A DNA stretch of 64,000 bases from Guyparkeria sp. WRN-7 (lineage in GTDB: Bacteria > Pseudomonadota > Gammaproteobacteria > Halothiobacillales > Halothiobacillaceae). The position numbers and the translations under genes were made by a program. Each line of letters opens with the position of its first letter. Position 1 is the first letter of the stretch. Under the pieces are notes generated by a model. The model saw nothing but the letters and a program-made list of their open reading frames with translations, made no database searches and was not told the DNA's origin. The stretch covers positions 186,001 through 250,000 of the forward strand of contig NZ_LRFH01000014.1 in NCBI RefSeq assembly GCF_001641825.1, read 5' to 3'. This document shows, in pieces, positions 38,613 through 47,565 of the stretch.

Positions 38613-39526
38613 CAGTCCTTGTCTCCTTCACGCATTCCCTGCGACGTTCGGCGTGCCGTGTCGGCCGGGTCCGTTTCCCGGCCGGTCGGTTCGTGCCACC
38701 GCACCGATGGTAGCGCGATGCTCATGGCGACGGGAACATGATCCGAACCGCCAATCGGCCTGGCCTCGGTGCCGCGGATGTCGAGCGACTGGCTGACGGC
38801 GATATGGTCGATGGCCCGCTGCGGGCGCCAGCGCGGGTAGGTCAGTGGTGGGCGGGTCGGCAGTTTCAGCCCGTTCTCGATGCACCATTGCTGCATGCCG
38901 GGGTCGTCCGGTTCGCAGTTGAAGTCGGCCATCACCACCACGTACCCGGGCACGTCGCAGAGCACGCCGAGCTGGTCGAACTGCCAGTCGCGGGCGCGCC
39001 GGCTCAGCGCCAGGTGGGTGTCGATCACGCGCAGCGGGTGGCCGTCCCAGAGGAAGTCGGCCACCAGGGCGCCGCGGCCCGGCATCCGCCCGGGCAGCGG
39101 GCACTGGTCGACCTGGATCGGCTGGATGCGGCTGATCAGGCCCAGCGCGTGCTTGCCGAACTGGCCCAGGTCGCGATTGACGCGCACGGCCCAGTGCGGC
39201 AGCTCGGCCAGTTCGGCGAGCTGCTCGGCCTGGTTGACGAAGCGGCTGCGGATCGAGCCGGCATCCGCTTCCTGCAGGCCGATGATGTCGAAGTGGGTCA
39301 GGGTCGGGGCAATCGCGGCGAGGCTGCGGTCGCGGTCGGCGCTGGGCAGCAGGTGCTTCCAGCCGCCGGTCAGGTAGTCGCGATAGCGGTGCGTGGCGAT
39401 GCCGACCTGGATGTTGTGCGACAACAGGCGCAGCGGTCGGTGACCGCGCACGGCGGCGAAGTCGCTCGGTCCGTCGGCCGGCCGGCTGGTCGCCAGGTTG
39501 CGACGGCTGCCGGGCCGGCGCCTCAT
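38612..39526 (-). CDS. endonuclease/exonuclease/phosphatase (EEP) family protein
   Basis: This 304-residue protein has the EEP fold motifs LLSHNIQVGIA, IIGLQEADAGS (metal Glu), VIDTHLALS, VVMADFNCEP (catalytic Asp/Asn), and GGSDHVPVAM (catalytic His). Substrate is unknown; the fold covers nucleases, phosphodiesterases and sphingomyelinases. There is no signal peptide. The ATG at 39526 overlaps the acetolactate synthase stop, and its own stop overlaps the diguanylate cyclase start, so the three are coupled. The same frame runs open into the synthase gene but is not coding there. Confidence 0.87.
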   Translation of the reverse strand: MRRRPGSRRNLATSRPADGPSDFAAVRGHRPLRLLSHNIQVGIATHRYRDYLTGGWKHLLPSADRDRSLAAIAPTLTHFDIIGLQEADAGSIRSRFVNQAEQLAELAELPHWAVRVNRDLGQFGKHALGLISRIQPIQVDQCPLPGRMPGRGALVADFLWDGHPLRVIDTHLALSRRARDWQFDQLGVLCDVPGYVVVMADFNCEPDDPGMQQWCIENGLKLPTRPPLTYPRWRPQRAIDHIAVSQSLDIRGTEARPIGGSDHVPVAMSIALPSVRWHEPTGRETDPADTARRTSQGMREGDKD

Positions 39527-41166
39527 CCGCCCACCAGGGTCTCGCCGAGGCGCCGGGTGAGCTGCTCGTTCTCGCGATAGTCGACCGGCACGTCGATCAC
39601 GCAGACGGCATTGCTTTCCATCGCCTCCTTGAGGATCGGCAGCAGCCCGTCGCCGGATTCCACCCGATAGCCCTTCGCGCCGAAACTCTCGGCCAGCTGG
39701 ACGAAATTGGGGTTGCCGAAGTGCACGCCGGTGGACCGGCCGAAACCGCGACGCTGCTTCATGTCGATCAGGCCGTAGCCACCGTCGTTCCAGATGAGCA
39801 CGATGATCGGCGTGTTGCAGCGCACCGCGGTCTCCAGTTCCTGCACGTTCATCAGGAAGCCGGCATCGCCGGTGGCCGCGACGATGTGCTGGTCCGGGTA
39901 GAGCAGCTTGGCCGCGATCGCGCCGGGCAGGGCGATGCCCATGCTGGCAAAGCCGTTGGATATCAGGCAGCTGTTGGGACGCTCGGAGCGGTACATGCGC
40001 GCCAGCCACATCTTGTGGGCGCCGACGTCGGAGATGACGATGTCGCGGCTGGACAGCGCGGTGCGCAGGTCCCAGATCAGCTTCTGTGGCTTGATCGGCA
40101 GGCAGTCGTCATCCGCGTGCCGGTTCATGTCCTCGATCAGCGCCTCGCGCAGGTCGCGGAACGCCGGGCCCTCGTGCGGCGTGGTCAGCTCGCCGAGGCG
40201 ATCCATCGCCGTGTTGATGTCGCCGACGATGCTGGTGGCCACGGGGTAGTGCGCGTCCACCTCGGCCGCCTCGGTGTCGACGTGGATGATCTGCCGGTCG
40301 CGGGTGGGATGCCACAGCTGCGGGTGGTACTCGACCAGGTCGTAGCCGATGCAGACGATCACATCGGCCTGGTCGAAGCCGACGTTGACGTAGTCCTTCG
40401 ACTGCAGGCCCACCGAACCCAGTGCCATCGGGTGACGGAACGGGATCACGCCCTTGGCCATGAAGGTGTTGGCCACCGGGATGTTGAGCCGTTCGGCCAG
40501 GTTGGCCAGCGCCTCGCTGGCCTGAGCGCGGACGACGCCGTGCCCGGCAAGGATGATCGGGTGGCGTGCCTCGCTCAACAGGCGCGCGGCCTGTTCGAGG
40601 GACGCTTCGCGCGGTTCGCCCTCGCCGTTGGCGGTCACCGGCAGCGGGTCGGAAAAGCCGGCCTCCACCGGCATGGCGGCGACGTCCTCGGGGAGTTCGA
40701 TGAAGCTCGCCCCGCCCTTGCCGGCCTCGGCAAACTTGGCCGCACGCCGCACCGTCTCGGGAATCGCCGCGGGGGTGACCACGCGCGAGGCGTAGCGGGT
40801 GATCGGCTCGAACATCCGCACCAGGTCGAGCACCTGGTGGGATTCCTTGTGCAGCCGGTCGATGCCGGCCTGCCCGGCGATGGCGATCAGCGGGGCGTGG
40901 TCCATGTTGGCGTCGGCCACGCCGGTGACGAGATTGGTCGCACCAGGGCCGAGGGTGGAGAAGCACACGCCCGGCTTGCCGGTCAGCCGGCCGACGATGT
41001 CGGCCATGAATGCTGCGCCCTGCTCGTGGCGGGTGACGATCAGCTCGATCGGCGACTCGTTGAGCGCGTCGACAAAGTCGAGGTTCTCCTCGCCCGGGAT
41101 ACCGAAGACGTATTCGACGCCCTCGTTTTCCAGGCAGCGCAGCAGCAGTTTGGCGCCCGAGCTCAC
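39523..41166 (-). CDS. acetolactate synthase-like ThDP enzyme
   Basis: This 547-residue thiamine diphosphate enzyme matches the single-subunit acetolactate synthase group (AlsS/BudB-like). It shows EYVFGIPGEENLDFVDAL, the catalytic Glu in VTRHEQGAAFMAD, GPGATNLVTGVADANMDHAP, and the ThDP motif GDAGFLMNVQELETAVRCN with WNDGGYG. A small regulatory subunit is not adjacent. The start is GTG at 41166, seven bases after the dsbA stop. The location inside a thiol-redox and c-di-GMP operon is unexpected; the substrate could differ from pyruvate. Confidence 0.88.
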   Translation of the reverse strand: MSSGAKLLLRCLENEGVEYVFGIPGEENLDFVDALNESPIELIVTRHEQGAAFMADIVGRLTGKPGVCFSTLGPGATNLVTGVADANMDHAPLIAIAGQAGIDRLHKESHQVLDLVRMFEPITRYASRVVTPAAIPETVRRAAKFAEAGKGGASFIELPEDVAAMPVEAGFSDPLPVTANGEGEPREASLEQAARLLSEARHPIILAGHGVVRAQASEALANLAERLNIPVANTFMAKGVIPFRHPMALGSVGLQSKDYVNVGFDQADVIVCIGYDLVEYHPQLWHPTRDRQIIHVDTEAAEVDAHYPVATSIVGDINTAMDRLGELTTPHEGPAFRDLREALIEDMNRHADDDCLPIKPQKLIWDLRTALSSRDIVISDVGAHKMWLARMYRSERPNSCLISNGFASMGIALPGAIAAKLLYPDQHIVAATGDAGFLMNVQELETAVRCNTPIIVLIWNDGGYGLIDMKQRRGFGRSTGVHFGNPNFVQLAESFGAKGYRVESGDGLLPILKEAMESNAVCVIDVPVDYRENEQLTRRLGETLVGG

Positions 41167-41173
41167 GGAGCGA

Positions 41174-41824
41174 TCAGTCGCGTTCGTCGCGGATCGACGC
41201 GATCAGCGCGTCGACCACCTGCAGCATCTCGGCGTTACCGCCCGCCAGCCGGCCGGTGACCAGATAACGGCCGTCGACCAGCAGGGCCGGCACGCCGCGC
41301 ACGCCGGCGGCCTGCGCGATCTGGCCGGTCTTGCGGATCTCGTTCTGCACCGAGAAGCCCTGGTAGGCGTCACGGAAGGCCTTTGCCTCGACACCCTGCT
41401 CGGCGTAGAAGTCCACGATCGCATCGAAATCGTGCAGGCGCTTGCCGTCCTCGTGGATGGCCAGGAACACCTCGTGGTGCGTGTCCTCGACCGCCTCGAG
41501 CATCTCGGCCGCGTAGTAGGCGCGGGTCAGCGGCAGCCAGTGCTGGCCGAGCGCCAGCGCGCGACGCTCGAAGACCACGTCGTCGGACAGTCGTTCCAGC
41601 CACGGCTGGATTTCGGCCTCGAGGTGGTAGCAATGCGGGCAGCCGTACCAGAAGAACTCCTGCACCAGGATCTTGCCCTCGGGCGAGGACACGTCGGTCT
41701 GTACCTCGCGGTAGCCCTTGTCGTCGGCCGCCAGGGTGGGGGCGGTGACGGCCATCAGGCCGACGGCCACGAGGGCGAGCAGGCCGTGCTGGAGTCGAGA
41801 GGCGAATGTCCGGAAAGCGGTCAT
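41174..41824 (-). CDS. dsbA: periplasmic thiol:disulfide interchange protein DsbA
   Basis: This 216-residue protein has a signal peptide of about 32 residues (LLALVAVGLMAVTAPTLA), the thioredoxin fold with active site CPHC (Cys62, Cys65) in FFWYGCPHCYHLEAE, and cis-Pro in GVRGVPALLVDGRY. It introduces disulfides in secreted proteins, and such proteins are needed with cytochrome c maturation. The start at 41824 is set by the signal peptide and a GGAG site. It lies 125 bases after ccsB. Confidence 0.94.
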   Translation of the reverse strand: MTAFRTFASRLQHGLLALVAVGLMAVTAPTLAADDKGYREVQTDVSSPEGKILVQEFFWYGCPHCYHLEAEIQPWLERLSDDVVFERRALALGQHWLPLTRAYYAAEMLEAVEDTHHEVFLAIHEDGKRLHDFDAIVDFYAEQGVEAKAFRDAYQGFSVQNEIRKTGQIAQAAGVRGVPALLVDGRYLVTGRLAGGNAEMLQVVDALIASIRDERD

Positions 41825-41949
41825 GTCGGAGAATCTCCGGGATTGGTTTGGTGATCGGGTGGGGGTGAGCGTACCCCGGAACGAAGTATGGGGCAGACCC
41901 GCTGCCCTTGCAGCCGGCCGCCCCATCGGATTCCCTCGGTCGGGACGGG

Positions 41950-43158
41950 TCAGAGCTCCCCGTAGGAGTGCAGCCCCGAGAGGAACATGTTCACGCCCAG
42001 GAAGGCGAAGCTGGTGATGAACAGGCCACCGATGCTCCACCAGGCCATGACCGGGCCGCGCCACCCCTTGGTCAGGCGCATGTGCAGCCAGGCGGCGTAG
42101 TTCAGCCAGACGATCAGCGCCCAGGTCTCCTTCGGGTCCCAGCTCCAGTAGCCGCCCCAGGCCTCGGCCGCCCACATCGCGCCGAGGATGGTGGCAATGG
42201 TGAAGAAGGCGAAGCCCAGCGCGATCGCCTTGTACTGGATGTCGTCCATCACGGCCAGCGACGGCAGGCGGTCGTTCGGTCCGTCGCCGCCCATCTTCTG
42301 CTTGATCAGGTAGGCGATGCCGACCATCGCGGCAATGGCGAAGGTGCCGTAGCCGATGAAGTTCGCCGGCACGTGGATCTTCATCCACCAGCTGTTCAGG
42401 GCCGGGACCAGCGGCGCGATCACCTCGGCGTCACGCGTGAACTGGTACCACATCAGGAAAGCCAGGGCGACGCCGACGATCGTCATGACGAAGCCGCCCA
42501 GGCTGCGGCTGTTGTAGCGCTTCTCGTAGAACAGGTACAGCAGCGCCGTGACCACGGCGAAGACGATGAATACCTCGTAGAGGTTGCTCACCGGGATGTG
42601 GCCGTAGTCGAGGTTGATCAGGTAGGACTCGCGCCAGCGGGAGAAGAAGCCGATGAACGCCATGGCCGAGCCGCTCCATACCAGCGCGCTGCCGACCTTG
42701 AGGCCGTACTCCGAGCGCACCGCCAGCCCGATGAAGTAGGTCGGGATGGAAAGGAAGAACAGCGCGACCATCCACATGGTGGCCGCCTGGCTGGAGAGCA
42801 GGAACTTGAACAGGAAGTTCGACTCCTGGAACTGTGCCAGTGCGTCACGACCCACGGCACCATCGGCGCCGAGGATGTTGTATTGCCACAGCGCATACAT
42901 CGACACGACCGCCACCACGCCGGTCAGCCAGCGCGTCGCCGGCCAGACCCAGCCGAGGAAGCCCAGGCCGAGGGCGGCGCCGAACAGCGTGCCGGTGGCG
43001 TAGACGTCCAGTGATTCGCTGTACTGGGTGTAGCCGATGCCGGCGGCCACCAGCATGGCGAGCGCCCACAACACGTCGATCACGCCGATGCGTTTCTGGG
43101 TCGGCAACTCGCTGGCGGGCTCGAAGCCGTTGGCCATTTGTTCGTTGGGGACGGACAT
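41950..43158 (-). CDS. ccsB: cytochrome c biogenesis protein CcsB (CcsA/ResC type)
   Basis: This 402-residue integral membrane protein has about eight segments and the tryptophan-rich haem-handling motif WGGYWSWDPKETWALIVWL. His residues stand nearby for haem (KIHVPANFIGYG, LHSYGEL). With ResB it forms the system II haem-lyase that attaches haem to apocytochrome c outside the membrane. The ATG at 43158 follows CAGGAGA; the upstream frame extends into resB and is not coding. It is 31 bases after resB. Confidence 0.94.
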   Translation of the reverse strand: MSVPNEQMANGFEPASELPTQKRIGVIDVLWALAMLVAAGIGYTQYSESLDVYATGTLFGAALGLGFLGWVWPATRWLTGVVAVVSMYALWQYNILGADGAVGRDALAQFQESNFLFKFLLSSQAATMWMVALFFLSIPTYFIGLAVRSEYGLKVGSALVWSGSAMAFIGFFSRWRESYLINLDYGHIPVSNLYEVFIVFAVVTALLYLFYEKRYNSRSLGGFVMTIVGVALAFLMWYQFTRDAEVIAPLVPALNSWWMKIHVPANFIGYGTFAIAAMVGIAYLIKQKMGGDGPNDRLPSLAVMDDIQYKAIALGFAFFTIATILGAMWAAEAWGGYWSWDPKETWALIVWLNYAAWLHMRLTKGWRGPVMAWWSIGGLFITSFAFLGVNMFLSGLHSYGEL

Positions 43159-43189
43159 ACTCGGTTCTCCTGCGCGGATTGTCCTGTCC

Positions 43190-45265
43190 TCAGCCCTTCG
43201 CTGGGGTCGAGGACGGATTGTTCTGGCCTTTTGACCCGGTCCGTCGCTGAAGTTCATTGCTGAACTGGGCGAAGGCCTGGTCAAAGTCGATGTTCTTGCG
43301 GGCATCCGTACCGGCGACGACCACGCGTTGGTCGCCGGACTGGCCATCTTGGTCCAGCGTGGATGGTTTGATCAACACCCACAGCCGGCGGTAGTGAATG
43401 TAGAACAGCATGAAGATGCCGGCCGTCAGCATCAGCGAGCCGAGGTAGACCCACAGCATGCCCGGCGCCCGGGTGATCTCCAGGCCGGTCGACTGGATGT
43501 GGTTGAAGCTCTTCGGTGCGACGTAGATCGGCGAGCCGTAGCTCGGGATGACCGTGATCACGTCGAGTGCGTTCTCGAAGAAGGCCTCGTCCTGCTGGGT
43601 GAAATCCTCGATGCCCTGCTCGTCGAGCACCTCCATGTAGGTCCGCATCAGGACCTGCTGCACCACGCCGAACGTGGCATTTCGTGCCTGTTCGGCCTGC
43701 TCGCCGGTCAGGCCGCGTTCGGCCAGCGACTGGTCGACTCGCTCGCCCAGGGCGGAGAAGCCGTCGTTGACGAAGGTGGTGACCAGCTCGGCAATCGAGC
43801 GCGCGGCGGCGTTCTGCATCCGCTGGTCGCGCTGCTCCCGGCCCTGCGTGGTCTGGCCGATCAGGTCGGCGGCGACGCCGGCAATGGCGTCGCGGTCCTT
43901 GAGCTTGGCGTAGAACGCCATGAAGGTCTCGATCGAGTTGTTGCGGTCGGCCGGGATGAACAGGAACTGCTGCTGGCCGCCGACTTCCTTGGTCACGCCG
44001 CTGAGGAAGTAGCGGGTGCCGTCGAAATCGACCGGCTGGAAGTAGTTCTCGTACTCGATCGCCTGGCCGGCGGCGTCACGCAGGCGGAAGGTGACCGACG
44101 GGCCGAAGTTGGTGTTCTCGGTCTTGCCGTCGGGGCCTTCGGTCGGGTTGACGTTGAACAGCGAGAAGTCGCGGAATTCCAGCGTGTATTTCTTGCCGTC
44201 GAACTCGAAGGTGGTGTCGTCGTTGACCTTGCCTTCGCGCTCCTGATGGCTGCCGACGTCGCCCGCGAGCTGCCAGGCGTCGAAGGTCAGCTCGGTGCCG
44301 CCGTCGCCGAAGCTCGACTGGAAGATGTTGTAGCCCTTGTAGCGCAGCGGGTGGTTGACGCGGATGGTCTCGGTGGTCGACTCGCCGGTCTCCTTGTCCG
44401 TCAGCGTGAGCTCGGAGTTGAAGGACTTGGGCATGCCGGTGTCGTAGAACTCGACGAAGAAGTCCTCGACCTCGATCTTGAACGGCAGGTTCTGCACCAC
44501 GTAGCCGTCCTTCAGGCCGATGAAGGCCACGTCGCCCCACTTGCCCTCGGGGATGTTGACCGAGCCGCGGAAGCCGGCCAGCGAATCCGGCGGCAGGTGG
44601 GATTCCTCCGGCACCTGGCTGACCGGCAGGTCGCGGGTCTCGACCTCGACCACACCCAGCATGTTGAGCGTCTTGAGGTACATCTTGCTGTCGACCAGGC
44701 CGCCGACTAGGATCACCACCATCCCCAGGTGGGTGAGGACGTAGCCGATGCGGTTCATCCCGCCCTTGCGTGCGGCCACTAGGGTCTCGCCGTCGCGCTG
44801 CTTGAGGCGCGCCTTGTAGCCCAGCTGCTGCAGCAGGCCGCGGGCGCGCTCGGCCACCTCGTCACCGTCAAGCGGCGTTTCGAACTGGCGCGAGTGGGCG
44901 AAGGCCTTGAGCGACTTCTCCTGCGCGTTGAGACGGAAGCTCTTGATGTCGCGCAGGAACCCGGGGGTGTTGCGCAGCAGGCAGGCGCTGGTGGAGGCGA
45001 GCAGGAACAGCAGGATCGCCACGAACCAGCTGACCGAGTAGACGTCGTACAGCCCCAGGGTCTTGAACACCTCGTACCAGAACGGGCCGAACTCGATCAG
45101 GTAGTCGTTGAACGGCTGGTTCTGCTGCAGCACGGTACCGATCACCGAGGCGATCGCCAGGATCGAGAGCAGCGCGATCGCCAGGTTCATCGACGTGAGC
45201 CAGGTGTACAGGCGCGAGGCGAGGCTGCGGCGGCGTTTGCGGGCGGTTTGGGCCTGGGAAGTCAT
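43190..45265 (-). CDS. resB: cytochrome c biogenesis protein ResB
   Basis: This 691-residue protein has N-terminal membrane segments (LAIALLSILAIASVIGTVLQQ, WFVAILLFLLASTSACLL, VLTHLGMVVILVGGLV), a large periplasmic domain, and a C-terminal segment (GMLWVYLGSLMLTAGIFMLFYIH) preceding a cytoplasmic tail. The motif SIIGTVL-like opening and HPLRYKGYNIFQSSFGDGG are typical of the ResB/Ccs1 family, which chaperones haem and apocytochrome in system II. It sits between cytochrome c4 and ccsB in the order expected for a functional unit. Confidence 0.94.
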   Translation of the reverse strand: MTSQAQTARKRRRSLASRLYTWLTSMNLAIALLSILAIASVIGTVLQQNQPFNDYLIEFGPFWYEVFKTLGLYDVYSVSWFVAILLFLLASTSACLLRNTPGFLRDIKSFRLNAQEKSLKAFAHSRQFETPLDGDEVAERARGLLQQLGYKARLKQRDGETLVAARKGGMNRIGYVLTHLGMVVILVGGLVDSKMYLKTLNMLGVVEVETRDLPVSQVPEESHLPPDSLAGFRGSVNIPEGKWGDVAFIGLKDGYVVQNLPFKIEVEDFFVEFYDTGMPKSFNSELTLTDKETGESTTETIRVNHPLRYKGYNIFQSSFGDGGTELTFDAWQLAGDVGSHQEREGKVNDDTTFEFDGKKYTLEFRDFSLFNVNPTEGPDGKTENTNFGPSVTFRLRDAAGQAIEYENYFQPVDFDGTRYFLSGVTKEVGGQQQFLFIPADRNNSIETFMAFYAKLKDRDAIAGVAADLIGQTTQGREQRDQRMQNAAARSIAELVTTFVNDGFSALGERVDQSLAERGLTGEQAEQARNATFGVVQQVLMRTYMEVLDEQGIEDFTQQDEAFFENALDVITVIPSYGSPIYVAPKSFNHIQSTGLEITRAPGMLWVYLGSLMLTAGIFMLFYIHYRRLWVLIKPSTLDQDGQSGDQRVVVAGTDARKNIDFDQAFAQFSNELQRRTGSKGQNNPSSTPAKG

Positions 45266-45355
45266 CGGCTAGCCTTGGGATTCGGGGCGAATGTCGGCGT
45301 GCAGCCGACCGGCGCCCCGCAGGGCACCGGTCGGCTGCCGGGGAGGATGCGCCGG

Positions 45356-45991
45356 TCAGTCGAGCGTGGCGATGTGTGCTGCCAGCGCCTCGATCTCCTC
45401 GCCGGAGAGCTCGGCGGCGACCGGCAGCATCAGGCTGCCCTGGCCGTGGGCACGCTTGCCGGCGCGGTAGTCCTTGAGCGACTGGCCCACATAGGCGGCC
45501 GGCAGCCCGCGCAGCGCCGGGAAGCCGGCCGGCTGGTTGCCGTGGCCGCCCACCCCGTGGCAGGCGGCGCAGGCCGGCACGCCCTCGCGGCCGTGGGCAT
45601 AGAGCTGAGCGCCCATTTCCGAGCCCTCGCTGGCCGGGTTGGCGACCTTGCGTTCCTGGGCGGCATAGTAGGCGGCGATGTCCAGGATCTGCTGGTCGGA
45701 AAGGCCGGCGGCCTGGCCGTTCATGATCGCGTTCTCGCGCTTGCCGCTGCGATAGGCCTTGAGCTGCGCGGCGATGTACTTGGCCGGCTGGCCGGCGAGC
45801 GACGGGAAGGCCGGCGTGGGGCTGTTGCCCTTGGCGCCGTGGCAGCCGGCGCAGGTCTGGGTCGCCTCGCGGCCGGCCTTGATCGAGCCGCCTTCCTGCG
45901 CGTGGACCGAACCGGCGAGGAAGGTCAGTCCCAGAAGCATGCCGGCAGTGAAACGGCCGCGGCGCGGCATGGGGTGAATTGCGTTCATCAT
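45356..45991 (-). CDS. cytochrome c4 (dihaem)
   Basis: This 211-residue protein has a signal peptide (FTAGMLLGLTFLAGSVHA) and two CxxCH haem-binding sites: CAGCH at residues 47-51 and CAACH at 141-145. Axial methionines are available near SLMLPVA and NAIMNGQ. The two homologous halves (AKGNSPTPAFPSLAGQP and GHGNQPAGFPALRGLP) mark the c4 type, a periplasmic electron carrier to terminal oxidases. Two ATGs are adjacent (45991, 45988). It is the first gene of the system II operon and is divergent from engB. Confidence 0.94.
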   Translation of the reverse strand: MMNAIHPMPRRGRFTAGMLLGLTFLAGSVHAQEGGSIKAGREATQTCAGCHGAKGNSPTPAFPSLAGQPAKYIAAQLKAYRSGKRENAIMNGQAAGLSDQQILDIAAYYAAQERKVANPASEGSEMGAQLYAHGREGVPACAACHGVGGHGNQPAGFPALRGLPAAYVGQSLKDYRAGKRAHGQGSLMLPVAAELSGEEIEALAAHIATLD

Positions 45992-46183
45992 CACTAGCTT
46001 TCTCGTTGTGGTTTCGCTGAAGGCCGGCCCTGGCCGAGAAAAACGACCCGTAATCAAACCGCATAAGTCTCTCGCTTGCAACCTCGCGGCGTGGCACGAT
46101 GCCCGCGGGGAAACACCGGTTTACCTCCGCTTGCCCCGCTCAAGCCTAACCATGACCCAGCGAAACGCTCAGGAACGACCTGC

Positions 46184-46819
46184 ATGACCCAAGATGCCGC
46201 CCCGTCGAGCCGCCAACTGTTCGACGCCGCTACCTTCATCAAGAGCGCCCCGCGCCTGGCCGACATCGGTGCGGATGCCGGCGCCGAGGTTGCCTTCGCC
46301 GGCCGCTCGAATGCCGGCAAGTCCACCGCGCTCAATGCCCTGGTGGGGCAGAAGGCGCTGGCCCGTACCTCGCGCACGCCCGGGCGCACCCAGATGATCA
46401 ACCTGTTCGGTCTGGGTGGCGAGAAGGAGGGCGCGCGCTACCGGCTGGTCGACCTGCCCGGTTACGGTTTTGCCAAGGTGCCCCAGGCGGTCCGCCGCCA
46501 GTGGGGCGAGGCGATGGCGCAATATTTCGCCGAGCGCGAGTCGCTGGTCGGGGTGGTCGTGATCATGGACATCCGTCACCCGGCCAAGGAACTCGACCGG
46601 CAGATGCTCGACTACGCCGCCGCCCGCGGCCTGCCGGTGCTCGCCCTGCTGACCAAGGCCGACAAGCTCGGCTTCGGCAAGGTCAAGCAGACGGTCGCCC
46701 GACTCGAGCGCGAGCACCCGCTGCCCAACGGCCAGTGGATGGCGTTTTCCGGCACCAAGAACACCAACGTCCGCGAGGCGCGCGCGGTCATCGCGGATTG
46801 GTTGACCGCCGCCGGCTGA
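46184..46819 (+). CDS. engB: ribosome biogenesis GTPase EngB/YsxC
   Basis: This 211-residue GTPase has G1 motif [10 protein letters not shown]2/G3 region [14 protein letters not shown] and [12 protein letters not shown]4 TKAD, and G5-like FSGTKN. It is needed for large-subunit assembly. The ATG at 46184 was chosen by homology; the sequence upstream is the divergent promoter shared with cytochrome c4. The two stop codons of engB and the convergent EEP gene are eight bases apart. Confidence 0.95.
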   Translation: MTQDAAPSSRQLFDAATFIKSAPRLADIGADAGAEVAFAGRSNAGKSTALNALVGQKALARTSRTPGRTQMINLFGLGGEKEGARYRLVDLPGYGFAKVPQAVRRQWGEAMAQYFAERESLVGVVVIMDIRHPAKELDRQMLDYAAARGLPVLALLTKADKLGFGKVKQTVARLEREHPLPNGQWMAFSGTKNTNVREARAVIADWLTAAG

Positions 46820-46827
46820 ATCCGGCC

Positions 46828-47565
46828 TTATCCCAGCGAGAGGTCGGCGACCACCGGCAGGTGGTCGGAGATGCGCGGCACGATCGGGTCGCGCACCGCG
46901 GTCAGCGCATGCGCGTGCAGCGGACCGCGGATCCAGACCTGGTCGAGTGGCAGCAAGGGCCGCGCAGCCGGGAAGCTGCGCTGCGGCGGCAGGCGGGTAA
47001 TCTGTCGATGCAGCGCCCGCAGGCTGCGCGCCCGCGGCAGCCATTCGTTGAAGTCGCCGGCGAGTATCAGCGGCTCGTCACCGGCCAGGCGTTCGACGGC
47101 CTCGGCCAGGCGGCGCCCCTGCTCGCGCCGCTCGATGACCCCCAGTCCCAGATGCACGGCCCAGCAGTGCAGGCACGCCTCCGGCAGCTCCACCCGGGCG
47201 CGCAGTGCCTGGCGTGGTTCGCGATTGGCGTGCGACAGCTCCAGCGGGGTCTCGGGGTGGATCGGCCAGCGCGAGACGATCAGGTTGCCGAAGTTGGTGG
47301 TCTCGCCGGGCCGATGCGCGCAGCCGCGTTCGTGTGTGGGGGCGAACAGCCAGTGGGGCAGGTCCGGCGCCAGTGCCTTGAGGAGCCGGTCGCGGTCCGG
47401 CTCGCTGGCGAGATTGGCTTCCTGCAGGGCGACGATGTCGGGGGCCAGCAGCCGGATCACCCGGGCCGTGCGTTCCGGCGTATAGCGTCCGCGATGGTCG
47501 ATGCAGCTGTGGATGTTCCAGGTGACCATCCGGAAGCGGCGGGTTGCCTCATGCTGGTCGGTCAT
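46828..47565 (-). CDS. endonuclease/exonuclease/phosphatase family protein
   Basis: This 245-residue EEP-fold protein has MVTWNIHSCIDHRGRY, VALQEANLAS (metal Glu), VHLGLG, LAGDFNEWLPRAR, and RISDHLPVVADL. No signal peptide is seen. Members in this group act on phospholipids or nucleic acids. Its gene overlaps the end... of the PLD-VTT gene by four bases at its start, so the two likely cooperate at the membrane, perhaps in phospholipid metabolism. This proposal rests on context only. Confidence 0.86.
   Translation of the reverse strand: MTDQHEATRRFRMVTWNIHSCIDHRGRYTPERTARVIRLLAPDIVALQEANLASEPDRDRLLKALAPDLPHWLFAPTHERGCAHRPGETTNFGNLIVSRWPIHPETPLELSHANREPRQALRARVELPEACLHCWAVHLGLGVIERREQGRRLAEAVERLAGDEPLILAGDFNEWLPRARSLRALHRQITRLPPQRSFPAARPLLPLDQVWIRGPLHAHALTAVRDPIVPRISDHLPVVADLSLG

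Noticed and set aside
39527-40009. N-terminal extension of the EEP protein into the acetolactate synthase gene
   Set aside because: The synthase frame carries all ThDP motifs there; the EEP gene starts at the ATGA overlap at 39526.
41825-42388. Extension of dsbA into the ccsB gene
   Set aside because: A signal peptide and ribosome-binding site mark the DsbA start at 41824, and CcsB motifs occupy the other frame.
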